DNA of 64,000 nucleotides from Streptomyces sp. NBC_01288 (GTDB lineage Bacteria > Actinomycetota > Actinomycetes > Streptomycetales > Streptomycetaceae): assembly GCF_035982055.1 (NCBI RefSeq), contig NZ_CP108427.1, positions 8,989,001 to 9,053,000 on the forward strand, given 5' to 3'. Positions 17,346 through 25,046 of this stretch are shown here, in pieces. A program made the translations under genes and the position numbers. How positions within the stretch are numbered: the stretch's first letter is position 1; the number at the start of each line of letters is the position of its first letter. The notes below the pieces were generated by a model. The model was not told the DNA's origin. It saw only the letters and a list, made by a program, of their open reading frames with translations, and did no database searches.

Positions 17346-18638
17346 TCATCCCTCCCGCGCCGCCGCGCACACCGCGCGGGCGATCCGAGCCAGGTCGGCG
17401 TCGCCCGTGACGTACGGCGGCATCGTGTAGACGAGGTCGCGGAACGGCCGTAGCCACACGCCCTCGCGTACGGCCGCGTCCGTGGCGGCCTTCATGTCCA
17501 CGTCGTGGTCGAGTTGGACCACGCCGATGGCGCCGAGGACGCGGACGTCGCGGACGCCCGGGATCTCCCGCGCCGGGGCCAGGCCCTCCCGCAATCCCGT
17601 CTCGATGCGCTTGACCTCCGTCAACCAGTCCTGGTTCAGGAGGAGTTCGATCGAGGCGCAGGCCACGGACGCCGCCAGCGGGTTGCCCATGAACGTGGGG
17701 CCGTGGGCCAGGATCGGTACCTCGCCCCGCGAGATGCCCTCGGCCACGCGTGACGTGCACAGCGTCGCCGCCATCGTCAGGTAGCCGCCGGTCAGCGCCT
17801 TGCCCACGCACATCACGTCCGGCGTCACCGCCGCGTGCTCCGCCGCGAACAGCGCGCCCGTGCGGCCGAAACCCGTCGCGATCTCGTCGAACACCAGCAG
17901 CACGTCGTGCGCGTCGCACGCCTCGCGCAGCACCCGCAGATACGCGGGGGAGTGGAACCGCATCCCGCCCGCGCCCTGCACCACCGGCTCCACGATGACC
18001 GCGGCCAGTTCGTGCGCGTGCCGTCCGATCAGCTCGTGCAGATGGTCGGCGTACGACTCCTCGTACTCGGCTGGAGGCGCGTCCGCGAAGATCTGTTGAG
18101 GCAGCACTCCTGCCCACAGCTCGTGCATTCCGCCCTCGGGGTCGCACACCGACATCGGATGCCAGGTGTCACCGTGGTAGCCGCCGCGCCAGGTCAGCAG
18201 GCGCTGTTTCGCGGGGCGGCCGAGCGAGCGCCAGTACTGGAGGCACATCTTCACCGCCACCTCGACCGACACCGAGCCCGAATCGGCGAGGAAGACGTGT
18301 TCCAGACCGTCGGGTGACATGTCGACAAGGAGCTTCGCCAGCCGTACGGCGGGCTCATGCGTGAGTCCGCCGAACATGACGTGGCTCATCCGGCCAAGCT
18401 GCTCCTGCGCGGCCTCGTTGAGCACGGGGTGGTTGTAGCCGTGGATCGCCGACCACCAGGATGACATCCCGTCGACCAACTCGCCCCCGCCGCCCGCCAG
18501 TCGGAGCCGCACCCCGCTCGCCGACTCCACGACGAGCGGGTCGACCCGGCCGGGCATCGGACCGTACGGATGCCAGACGTGCCGCCGGTCCAGCTCCAGC
18601 AGCTCCGGGACGGGCAGGCGGCCGGTCGGGTCAGGCAT
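17346..18638 (-). CDS. bioA: adenosylmethionine-8-amino-7-oxononanoate aminotransferase
   Basis: The 430-residue PLP enzyme converts KAPA to DAPA using S-adenosylmethionine as amino donor. It has the N-terminal HVWHPYG, SSWWSAIHGYNHP at about 60, the PLP-aspartate motif LLVFDEIATGFGRTG, and the PLP lysine in CVGKALTGG. ATG at 18638 overlaps the end of bioB by 8 bp, which indicates translational coupling. Length and motifs match the family fully. Confidence 0.95.
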   Translation of the reverse strand: MPDPTGRLPVPELLELDRRHVWHPYGPMPGRVDPLVVESASGVRLRLAGGGGELVDGMSSWWSAIHGYNHPVLNEAAQEQLGRMSHVMFGGLTHEPAVRLAKLLVDMSPDGLEHVFLADSGSVSVEVAVKMCLQYWRSLGRPAKQRLLTWRGGYHGDTWHPMSVCDPEGGMHELWAGVLPQQIFADAPPAEYEESYADHLHELIGRHAHELAAVIVEPVVQGAGGMRFHSPAYLRVLREACDAHDVLLVFDEIATGFGRTGALFAAEHAAVTPDVMCVGKALTGGYLTMAATLCTSRVAEGISRGEVPILAHGPTFMGNPLAASVACASIELLLNQDWLTEVKRIETGLREGLAPAREIPGVRDVRVLGAIGVVQLDHDVDMKAATDAAVREGVWLRPFRDLVYTMPPYVTGDADLARIARAVCAAAREG

Positions 18639-19839
18639 TGGGCGCGATGTCCGTTCCGGCACCTCGACGGCGTACGGAGACCAGGTCCCGGCGGACCTCG
18701 TCGACCTGCGGCACGGCAGCGGGCGTAGCGGCGGAGCTGGAACCGCAGACTCCGGCGCCCTCGTGCCCACCGCAGCCCCCACCACACCCGGCGTCGGCTC
18801 CGTCGTGCGAGCCGCAGCCGCCCGCCGCCACGGTCGCCCGGTGCTCCGGCAGCGTCACCTCGCCCGCGCCCTCCACCTCGAAGCCCGCGTCCGCGATCAT
18901 CTCCAGGTCGGCGTGGCCGGCCTGGCCCTCACTGGTGAGGTAGTCGCCGAGGAAGATCGAGTTGGCGAGGTTCAGGGCGAGGGGCTGCATCGTGCGCAGG
19001 TGGACCTCGCGGCCGCCCGCGATGCGGACCTCGACGTCCGGGCAGACGAAGCGGACCATCGCGAGGATGCGCAGACAGCGCTGCGGGGTGAGGTGCCACT
19101 CGGCGGCGAGCGGGGTGCCCTCCATCGGGATCAGGAAGTTCACCGGCACCGAGTCCGGGTCGAGGTCGCGGAGGGAGAAGACGACGTCGATCAGGTCCTC
19201 GTCCGTCTCGCCCATGCCGGCGATCAGGCCGGAGCAGGCGGACAGACCGGCCGCGTGCGCCTTCTGCACGGTGTCGACGCGGTCGGCGTACGTGTGGGTG
19301 GTGGTGATGTCGCCGTACGTCGACTCGGACGTGTTGAGGTTGTGGTTGTAGGCATCCGCGCCGGCCTCGCGCAGCCGGTCGGCCTGGCCGTCGGAGAGCA
19401 GGCCGAGGCAGGCGCACACCTCGACGCCCTCGTTCTGGTCCTTGATCGCCTTGATGGTGCCGGCGACCCGGTCCACGTCCCGGTCGGTCGGACCCCGGCC
19501 GGAGGCGACCAGGCAGACACGCTTGGCACCTCCCGCCACACCGGCCGCGGCGGCCTTCGAGGCGGCGTCGGGTTTCAGCCACGTGTACTTCAGGATCTCG
19601 GCCTTGGAGCCGAGCCGCTGCGAGCAGTACGAGCAGTCCTCGGGGCACAGGCCGGACTTCAGGTTGACGAGGTAGTTGAGCTTCACCCGTCGGCCGAACC
19701 AGTGCCGGCGCACCTTTCCGGCCGCGGCCACGACATCCAGCAGGTCGTCGTCCGAGGTGGAGAGGACGGCGAGAGCTTCCGCGCGGGTCGGCAGCTCGCG
19801 CCGAAGCCCCTTGTCCACGAGCGTGTTCAGCAGGTCCAT
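18631..19839 (-). CDS. bioB: biotin synthase with Cys/Gly-rich C-terminal tail
   Basis: The 402-residue radical SAM enzyme inserts sulfur into dethiobiotin. The 4Fe-4S motif CPEDCSYC is at about residues 60-67, and YNHNLNTSE, SGLIAGMGE and NFLIPMEGTPL follow in family order. After the normal end (about residue 330) it carries a tail of roughly 70 residues. Cys and Gly pairs alternate with His (CGSHDG, CGGGCGGHEG, VCGSS), which might hold metal. ATG at 19839 gives the usual N-terminus; longer upstream frames look non-coding. It is first in the bioB-bioA-bioD unit. Confidence 0.95.
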   Translation of the reverse strand: MDLLNTLVDKGLRRELPTRAEALAVLSTSDDDLLDVVAAAGKVRRHWFGRRVKLNYLVNLKSGLCPEDCSYCSQRLGSKAEILKYTWLKPDAASKAAAAGVAGGAKRVCLVASGRGPTDRDVDRVAGTIKAIKDQNEGVEVCACLGLLSDGQADRLREAGADAYNHNLNTSESTYGDITTTHTYADRVDTVQKAHAAGLSACSGLIAGMGETDEDLIDVVFSLRDLDPDSVPVNFLIPMEGTPLAAEWHLTPQRCLRILAMVRFVCPDVEVRIAGGREVHLRTMQPLALNLANSIFLGDYLTSEGQAGHADLEMIADAGFEVEGAGEVTLPEHRATVAAGGCGSHDGADAGCGGGCGGHEGAGVCGSSSAATPAAVPQVDEVRRDLVSVRRRGAGTDIAPNA

Positions 19840-19985
19840 GAGATCCGATCCTGTCCTACGGGACCGCTTGCGGCCAAGGAGAGAATGCACAAGACATGGG
19901 GCTGGGCGTGTGGGTATCACCACACCATGGGCGGCTCGTCGTCCGATTAGTGTCTGTGCACTGCCTACAAAAGCCCGGAGGAACC

Positions 19986-21113
19986 ATGGCGTTCGGCTGG
20001 ATCGACGAGCAGGCGGAGCAGCGCCGTCGCGCCGGGCTCGTACGGACCCTGCGGCCCCGGCCCGCCGACTCGCCGCTCCTCGATCTCGCGAGCAACGACT
20101 ACCTGGGTCTGGCCCATCACCCCGAGGTCGTCGAGGGCGCCGCCGACGCGGCGCGGACCTGGGGTGGGGGGTCGACCGGGTCACGGCTCGTCACCGGTAC
20201 GACCGAGCTGCATGCCCAACTGGAGCGCGAACTGGCCGAGTTCACCGGGTTCGGGGCCGCCCTCGTCTTCTCCTCCGGCTACGCGGCCAACCTCGCCGCG
20301 GTCACCACGCTCGCGCCGCACGGCTCGCTGATCGTCTCCGACGCGGGCAACCACGCCTCGCTGATCGACGGCTGCCGGCTGGCGCGGGGTGCGACCCAGG
20401 TCGTAGGGCATGCGGACCCGGACGGGGTGCGCAAGGCGCTGCGGACGCACGACGGGCAGGCCGTCGTCGTGTCCGACTCGGTGTTCTCCGTGGACGGGGA
20501 CGCGGCGCCGGTGCGGGCGCTCGCCGAGGCGTGCCGGGAGTTCGGGGCCGGGTTGCTGCTCGACGACGCGCACGGGCTCGGGGTGCTGGGCGAGGGCGGG
20601 CGCGGGGCGCCGTACGCGGCGGGGCTCGCGGGCGGTGAGGACGTGGTCGTGACGGTGACCTTGTCCAAGTCGCTCGGCAGTCAGGGCGGTGCCGTGCTCG
20701 GGCCGGCGCGGGTCATCGACCATCTGGTCAACGCGGCGCGGACGTTCATCTTCGACACGGGGCTCGCGCCCGCCGCCGCGGGTGCGGCGCTGGCGGCGCT
20801 CACCCTGCTGCGGCGCGAACCCGAGCGGGCCGCCCGGGCCCGCGCCGTGGCGGGTGAACTGCACACGCGGCTGACCGCGGCGGGTCTGGAAGCGGTACGT
20901 CCGGACGCCGCCGTGGTCTCGGTGCGTGCGCCGTCCCCGGAGGCGGCCGTGCAATGGGCGGCCGACTGCCGTACGGCAGGGCTGGCCGTGGGCTGCTTCC
21001 GTCCTCCTTCCGTGCCCGACGGCATCTCACGGCTCAGGCTGACCGCCCGAGCGGACCTCTCCGGGGCCGAGATCGAACGCGCTGTACGTGTGATCGGCGA
21101 GACGCGACCATGA
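19986..21113 (+). CDS. bioF: 8-amino-7-oxononanoate synthase
   Basis: The 375-residue alpha-oxoamine synthase joins pimeloyl thioester and alanine to give KAPA, the step before bioA. It shows LDLASNDYLGLAHHPEV near residue 35, GSTGSRLVTGT, the DDAHGLGVLGEGGRG loop, and the PLP lysine in TLSKSLGSQGG. ATG at 19986 follows a GGAGG site. It is divergent from bioB across 146 bp, so both arms are likely controlled together, although I could not find a clear operator there. bioC, bioH and bioW are not in the window. Confidence 0.95.
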   Translation: MAFGWIDEQAEQRRRAGLVRTLRPRPADSPLLDLASNDYLGLAHHPEVVEGAADAARTWGGGSTGSRLVTGTTELHAQLERELAEFTGFGAALVFSSGYAANLAAVTTLAPHGSLIVSDAGNHASLIDGCRLARGATQVVGHADPDGVRKALRTHDGQAVVVSDSVFSVDGDAAPVRALAEACREFGAGLLLDDAHGLGVLGEGGRGAPYAAGLAGGEDVVVTVTLSKSLGSQGGAVLGPARVIDHLVNAARTFIFDTGLAPAAAGAALAALTLLRREPERAARARAVAGELHTRLTAAGLEAVRPDAAVVSVRAPSPEAAVQWAADCRTAGLAVGCFRPPSVPDGISRLRLTARADLSGAEIERAVRVIGETRP

Positions 21114-21154
21114 GTCGGCGTTACACGGTCGTGCGTCGCTGACGGGCGGAAAGG

Positions 21155-21379
21155 TCAGTGGAACGTGGCGAGGAAGCCCGTCCAGCTTTCGGGGGAGAAG
21201 AGCAGGGCGGGTCCTTGCGGGTCCTTCGAGTCGCGTACGGCGAGCAGCCCCGCGCGGGGGCCTGAGCGCGGACGAGCCGCCTCGACGCAGTTGTTCGCTC
21301 CCGTGCTGTAGCTGCTGCGCAGCCACCGCACACCGGACAGTTCAGAACTGGAAGGTACGTTCCGAGGCAGTGCAGACAT
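21155..21379 (-). CDS. DUF397 domain-containing protein
   Basis: The 74-residue protein has the DUF397 hallmarks WLRSSYSTGANNCVEAA (about residues 19-35), AVRDSKDPQGPAL, and a terminal SWTGFL. These proteins sit next to DUF5753/XRE regulators in Streptomyces and are thought to act with them, in the WhiJ/AbaA-like or Scr1-type systems. Here it begins 9 bp after the stop of such a regulator and is surely in its operon. Molecular function is not established. Confidence 0.9.
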   Translation of the reverse strand: MSALPRNVPSSSELSGVRWLRSSYSTGANNCVEAARPRSGPRAGLLAVRDSKDPQGPALLFSPESWTGFLATFH

Positions 21380-21388
21380 GGTGCCTCC

Positions 21389-22258
21389 TTACGCGCCGTC
21401 ACCTATCCCGGCGATGTAATCCGACGAATCATCGGGCGAAAGGGCGTGGAACTGAAGGGTGTTGAAGGCCTCGCTGTAGGCCTCTAGGTCTTCTTTCCGT
21501 TCGAGGTAGAGGCTACTCGTCAAGTGGTCTAGAACAACCACGTCCAGATCAGAAGTGCTCGGAAAGGAGAAGATAACGAAAGGTCCGGTGATGCCGATGT
21601 GTGCTCCTGCGGCGAACGGCAGTACCTGAAGCCTCACTTGGGGCAGCTTGGCCGCCTCCACGAGCCGGACCAGCTGACGTGCCATCACCCCCGGCCCGCC
21701 GACCTCGCGCCGCAGCACCGCCTCGTCGAGGACCACGCTCAGCTCCAGCGGCGGATCCGCGCGCAGCACGTCCTGCCGGGCCAACCGCACCTGTACCAGC
21801 GCGTCGAGCCGCTCGGGGCCGTCGTTGTCGAGGCCTCCCACGGCTGCCCGGGTCACCGCCCGGGCGTACTCGGGGGTCTGAAGCAGACCGGGGACCACCG
21901 AGGTCTCCAGGGTGCGGAGCGTGCTGGCCTGTGACTCCAGGCTGATGAAGTCCCGGTAGGCGGGCGGCAGTACACCGCGATAGGCGTGCCACCAGTGGTG
22001 CCGGCCGCCGCCGTCGTCGGAGCCGGCCAACACGAGGAGCATGTCCCGAAGTTGTGGGTCGCCGACCTGGTAGGCGTCCAGGAGTAACCGGACGTCGGGC
22101 GGTTTCACGCCACTCGCGCCGGTCTCGATGCGGCTCACCTTCGACTGGTGCCAGCCGACCAACCGGGCCGCCTCACCGCTGGTGAGCCCCGCCTCCGCAC
22201 GCAACGCGCGCAGTTCCGCGCCCAGTTTCCGGCGGCGCACCGCGGGACCGTACTGCAT
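21389..22258 (-). CDS. XRE-family regulator with DUF5753 domain, TTA codon
   Basis: The 289-residue protein has an N-terminal Cro/C1-type HTH (about residues 10-65; LTSGEAARLVGWHQSKVSRIE). It is followed by the DUF5753 domain (about 105-280) with VPGLLQTPEYARA and a C-terminal DHLTSSLYLE. Such regulators pair with DUF397 proteins and often with small anti-sigma-like ATPases, as found here. Codon 58 is TTA (22087 to 22085, minus strand), so translation should be bldA dependent. A strong AAGGAG ribosome site precedes ATG 22258. Confidence 0.92.
   Translation of the reverse strand: MQYGPAVRRRKLGAELRALRAEAGLTSGEAARLVGWHQSKVSRIETGASGVKPPDVRLLLDAYQVGDPQLRDMLLVLAGSDDGGGRHHWWHAYRGVLPPAYRDFISLESQASTLRTLETSVVPGLLQTPEYARAVTRAAVGGLDNDGPERLDALVQVRLARQDVLRADPPLELSVVLDEAVLRREVGGPGVMARQLVRLVEAAKLPQVRLQVLPFAAGAHIGITGPFVIFSFPSTSDLDVVVLDHLTSSLYLERKEDLEAYSEAFNTLQFHALSPDDSSDYIAGIGDGA
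22085..22087 (-). other. in-frame TTA codon (bldA dependence) in XRE regulator
   Basis: Read on the minus strand the codons are GTC CGG TTA CTC CTG (Val-Arg-Leu-Leu-Leu), within the helix after the HTH. The rare codon ties production of this regulator to the bldA tRNA and so to development. Confidence 0.85.
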
Positions 22259-22329
22259 GGGTTTCTCCTTACTCCTTCCGAGCCGCCCAAATACGGTCTG
22301 GGGTCGCAGAGTTCACCGCTTCGAGCGAC

Positions 22330-22376
22330 AGATATATGCATATCTTGGTGGATCGCCACCGTTACCGACGCGGTAA
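22330..22376. promoter_or_regulatory. two inverted repeats between divergent XRE and ATPase genes
   Basis: AGATAT-N4-ATATCT (22330-22345) is strikingly AT-rich for this genome. TTACC-N5-GGTAA (22362-22376) follows 16 bp later. Both lie in the 212-bp divergent region between the XRE/DUF5753 gene and the ATPase gene, and are good candidates for regulator binding sites. No binding data can be read from sequence. Confidence 0.4.
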
Positions 22377-22470
22377 TGGCAGTCTGGCGAAGAAGCACCA
22401 GTCCGGGACCGTACTCGAACCATCCGCTCCGTGTCGGACACCGGTCCCGCGGGAAAGGGACGACCGCGCC

Positions 22471-22929
22471 ATGGCAGACCATCTGGAAGCATCCGTCACT
22501 CTGCCGAGCGATCCCGCCTCGGTCTCCACCGCCCGCACCTATGTCGTCGGGACCCTGGTGGAATGGGGACTTCCGGCGGACACGGAGGTCGCCGACACCA
22601 TCCGCCTCATCGTCTCCGAACTCGCCACCAACGCCGTACAGCACACCTTCGGGCAGTCACCCACCTTCACGGTGGACATGGAGCTGGAGCGTGACGAACG
22701 GCTGCGCATCGGGGTCACCGACAGCCATCCCCGGTTCCCGAAACGCCTGCCGGCCGCCGTCCAGCAGGACAACGGCCGGGGCATGGTGATCATCCGCTGG
22801 CTGACCGCGGAGTGCGGCGGCAAACTCAAGGTCCGGCCCACCCTGGAGGGCGGCAAGACGGTCTCCATCGAGGTGCCCTGGACGGTACCGGCCCGACCGG
22901 TGACCACGGCGGGCCAGCAGGAGCCGTAG
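22471..22929 (+). CDS. ATP-binding protein, SpoIIAB/RsbW-like (HATPase_c)
   Basis: The 152-residue protein is a small GHKL ATPase of the anti-sigma kind. The N-box is LIVSELATNAVQHT (about residues 51-64), the G1-like motif is GVTDSHPR, and the G2-like motif is NGRGMVIIRWL. Streptomyces has many such proteins acting as anti-sigma factors or serine kinases of anti-anti-sigma factors, and some are linked with DUF397/XRE regulators. ATG at 22471 (MADHLEASVTL) fits the usual start. It is divergent from the XRE gene. Confidence 0.88.
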   Translation: MADHLEASVTLPSDPASVSTARTYVVGTLVEWGLPADTEVADTIRLIVSELATNAVQHTFGQSPTFTVDMELERDERLRIGVTDSHPRFPKRLPAAVQQDNGRGMVIIRWLTAECGGKLKVRPTLEGGKTVSIEVPWTVPARPVTTAGQQEP

Positions 22930-22974
22930 AGCCGCCGTCTTCCGAACGTCTCCGTCCCCGAACGTCCCTGGACA

Positions 22975-23020
22975 CCCGAGGGGGGTGGCGGCCTGTCAGG
23001 TGGCCGCCACCCCCCTCGGG
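22975..23020. terminator. bidirectional hairpin terminator
   Basis: A perfect 19-bp stem (CCCGAGGGGGGTGGCGGCC and its complement) closes an 8-base loop. It lies between the convergent ATPase gene and NlpC/P60 gene, so it can end both transcripts. There is no long T-run, as is usual for GC-rich actinobacteria. Confidence 0.85.
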
Positions 23021-23035
23021 AGATTCGGACAGGTC

Positions 23036-23509
23036 CTAGCTGACCCGGCCGTACCAGACGCTCTTGGTCCAGATCTTCTGCAGCCTCACCACGTCCCCGG
23101 TCTTCGGGGCGTGCCAGATCTTTCCCTTGCCGGCGTAGATGCCGACGTGGTAGACGCTGGAGCCCGAGTGGAAGAAGACGAGGTCCCCGGCCTTGCGGCT
23201 CTTGGCCGAGATGTGGTGGGACTTGTTGTACTGCTGGGCCGCCGTACGGGGCAGTTTCTTGCCTGCCTTCTTGTACGAGTACAGCGTGAGCCCGGAGCAG
23301 TCGAAGCGGCCCGGTCCGGTGGCCCCGTACCTGTACGGGGCGCCCTTCTTGGACGCCGCGACCTGGAGTGCCTTCGTCGCGGGTGTCGCGGCCGCGGCGT
23401 CGGATGCGACGCCCGGTATCACGACGGAACCGCCAACAGCGGCGATGGCGAAGGCCGAGGCCGTACCGGCCCTGACCATCAGCGACGGGACACGATTGAG
23501 CGCAGTCAT
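23036..23509 (-). CDS. secreted NlpC/P60 family peptidoglycan hydrolase
   Basis: The 157-residue protein has a signal peptide (about residues 1-40, ending near AAAATP) and one NlpC/P60 domain. Catalytic Cys is in RFDCSGL, His in VYHVGIY, and the third polar residue in IWHAPKTG. Such enzymes cut the D-Glu/mDAP bond of stem peptides in the cell wall. ATG at 23509 was chosen because it gives a normal signal peptide and follows AAGGG. The long leader upstream folds as a c-di-AMP riboswitch. Confidence 0.93.
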   Translation of the reverse strand: MTALNRVPSLMVRAGTASAFAIAAVGGSVVIPGVASDAAAATPATKALQVAASKKGAPYRYGATGPGRFDCSGLTLYSYKKAGKKLPRTAAQQYNKSHHISAKSRKAGDLVFFHSGSSVYHVGIYAGKGKIWHAPKTGDVVRLQKIWTKSVWYGRVS

Positions 23510-23516
23510 GCGCAAC

Positions 23517-23700
23517 CCTTCGTCAGCCGCCTGTGAAAGATGACCTGTCGGATTCGGGCTGACAAAGTTGCCCGGCCGCTGACGCGGCTTCACCCCAAGG
23601 GCTGCTCGACCCGGTCATGGCGTGACCGTCCCGGCGACCCGACGTGCTTGGGTCCTCCACTCCTGCCGATGCACTCCTGTCGACCTGTCATCCGGGTGGC
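23517..23700 (-). promoter_or_regulatory. ydaO/yuaA-type c-di-AMP riboswitch
   Basis: Reading the minus strand towards the hydrolase start, the leader holds GGAGGACCCAAG, then TTGGGGTGAAGCCGCG, then GCCGGGCAAC, then GCCCGAATCCGACAGGTCA and CAGGCGGCTGACG. These appear in the order and spacing of the conserved cores of the ydaO class. In Streptomyces this class controls wall-lytic genes such as rpfA: c-di-AMP binding shuts expression off. The class assignment is strong; the exact 5' limit is approximate. Confidence 0.87.
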
Positions 23701-24031
23701 GGCAGGACTCGGCGTCCGCCCGGATCGCCCCGCCGCTGCGGCGGGGTCTTGTCGTCAGACAGGGATCTTCACCTATGAATGTCCGAAAAGCCCAACGGAA
23801 CCGGGGATTTGTGGGGTTACTCACCACTCACCCGTTCGGGTGGACAGCCCCGTGTTCGAAGGGGTGTCGAGGGGTTCCAGGCCCTCGGACCAGCACCGGA
23901 ACCCTTCATGCGGCCCTCGGGCTACGCGTGTTGCGCAACCCGGACGGCCGTATGGGCGGAGCGGCGACTACTCCGATCGGGGGTACGCCGTTCGGCTCGT
24001 TTCGCCCCCGGCCGGAACGGCTCCGGGTCCG
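23701..24031. other. intergenic region, promoter of the riboswitch transcript
   Basis: About 330 bp without a convincing gene lie between the riboswitch and the small clpP-linked gene. Part of it should carry the promoter for the NlpC/P60 transcript, and a small hairpin (CCCCGCCGC near 23730-23746) lies at the 5' side of the riboswitch. Short open frames here have no protein-like composition. Confidence 0.4.
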
Positions 24032-24340
24032 TCAACTGTCGGAGGGTGCGGGGATGGTGACGCGCGCCGTGCGGCGCTCCCCGTCCAGCACGCGCAGCGC
24101 CCGCGCGAGCGTGGGGGCGTGCAGTTCGGTCTCGCCCCGCTGGTGCATCAGCGCCAGCGCGTCCCGCAGCTCGGCGGCCTTGGCCACGAGCGCCTGAGCG
24201 GCCCTCAGACCACGATACGTGTCACCGTCGTGCGCCGGGTTGATACGGCCGAGCAGGTCGGCCACATCCAGGTAACGGTCGATCAACTCGCCCTCGGCGC
24301 GCGTCAGTGCGGGCAGCGGAGGCAGTTCCGGCGGCAGCAT
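24032..24340 (-). CDS. hypothetical protein encoded with clpP
   Basis: I do not recognise the family. The 102-residue product is largely helical (LTRAEGELIDRYLDVADLL, then ALVAKAAELRDALALMH), with no signal peptide or membrane segment and a basic C-terminal stretch. ATG at 24340 starts 7 bp after the clpP stop, so it is in the clpP operon. A role as adaptor or partner of this ClpP is only a guess from position. Confidence 0.65.
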   Translation of the reverse strand: MLPPELPPLPALTRAEGELIDRYLDVADLLGRINPAHDGDTYRGLRAAQALVAKAAELRDALALMHQRGETELHAPTLARALRVLDGERRTARVTIPAPSDS

Positions 24341-24347
24341 CGTCGGC

Positions 24348-24983
24348 TCACTCCCCGCCCGGCTCGGTGAGCGAGGTCTTGCGGGTCGACACGATCCGGT
24401 CCACCAACCCGTATTCCAGGGCCTGTTGGGCATCCATGATCCGGTCCCGCTCGATGTCGGCGCTCACCTGTGCCACCGTCCGGCCCGTGTGCAGGGCGAG
24501 CAGTTCCTCCAGTTGGACCCGCGTGCGCGCCAACTCCTCGGCCTGGATGGCGAGATCACTCGCCTGACCCTGGATCGGCTCGGGGAACGAGGGCTGGTGG
24601 AGCACCACCCGCGCACCCGGCAGCGCGGACCGCTTGCCCGGGGTGCCCGCTGCCAGCAGCAGCGCCGCGGAGGTGCCGGCCTGGCCGAGGCAGACCGTCT
24701 CCACGTCACACGTGACGAACCGCAACGTGTCGTAGATCGCCGACATCGCGGTGAACGATCCGCCGGGCGAGTTGATGTACAGCGAGATGTCCCGGTCCGG
24801 TGCCTGGTATTCGAGGTGCATGAACTGGGCCATCACGTCGTTCGCCGAGATGTCGTCGATCGGCGTCCCGAGGAACACGATCCGCTCCTCCAGCAGCTTC
24901 GAGTACGGGTCGAGGGTCCGGTGCCCTGCGCTGGTGCGCTCGGTGAACTCGGGCAGGACGTGGCGGGCGGACGGTCGGGTCAT
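24348..24983 (-). CDS. clpP: ATP-dependent Clp protease proteolytic subunit (paralogue)
   Basis: The 211-residue serine peptidase keeps the full triad: Ser105 in QAGTSAALLL, His129 in VVLHQPS and Asp180 in ERDRIM. It also has the INSPGGS strand. It forms barrel-shaped proteolytic chambers with Clp ATPases in the cytoplasm. No trigger factor gene or clpX lies beside it, so this is a secondary clpP copy. ATG at 24983 follows GGAGAGG. It is divergent from a YefM/Phd-type gene and shares a palindrome with it. Confidence 0.93.
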   Translation of the reverse strand: MTRPSARHVLPEFTERTSAGHRTLDPYSKLLEERIVFLGTPIDDISANDVMAQFMHLEYQAPDRDISLYINSPGGSFTAMSAIYDTLRFVTCDVETVCLGQAGTSAALLLAAGTPGKRSALPGARVVLHQPSFPEPIQGQASDLAIQAEELARTRVQLEELLALHTGRTVAQVSADIERDRIMDAQQALEYGLVDRIVSTRKTSLTEPGGE

Positions 24984-25012
24984 GGGTACCTCTCCTTCGG
25001 CATCTGTAAGAA

Positions 25013-25029
25013 ATGTACAGGACGTACAT
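25013..25029. promoter_or_regulatory. TGTAC palindrome operator between clpP and YefM-like gene
   Basis: ATGTACAGGACGTACAT is a perfect inverted repeat of ATGTAC around five bases. TGTACA is the core known for the E. coli YefM-YoeB operator. The site lies 30 bp upstream of clpP, and just before the TATGAT box (25035-25040) of the divergent YefM-like gene. Binding by the YefM-like product to control both genes is inferred. Confidence 0.65.
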
Positions 25030-25046
25030 GACGTTATGATGGGGGT

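Noticed and set aside
19840..19985. A biotin operator between bioB and bioF
   Set aside because: I looked for a clear inverted repeat of BirA or BioQ type in this 146-bp gap and did not find one I could support.
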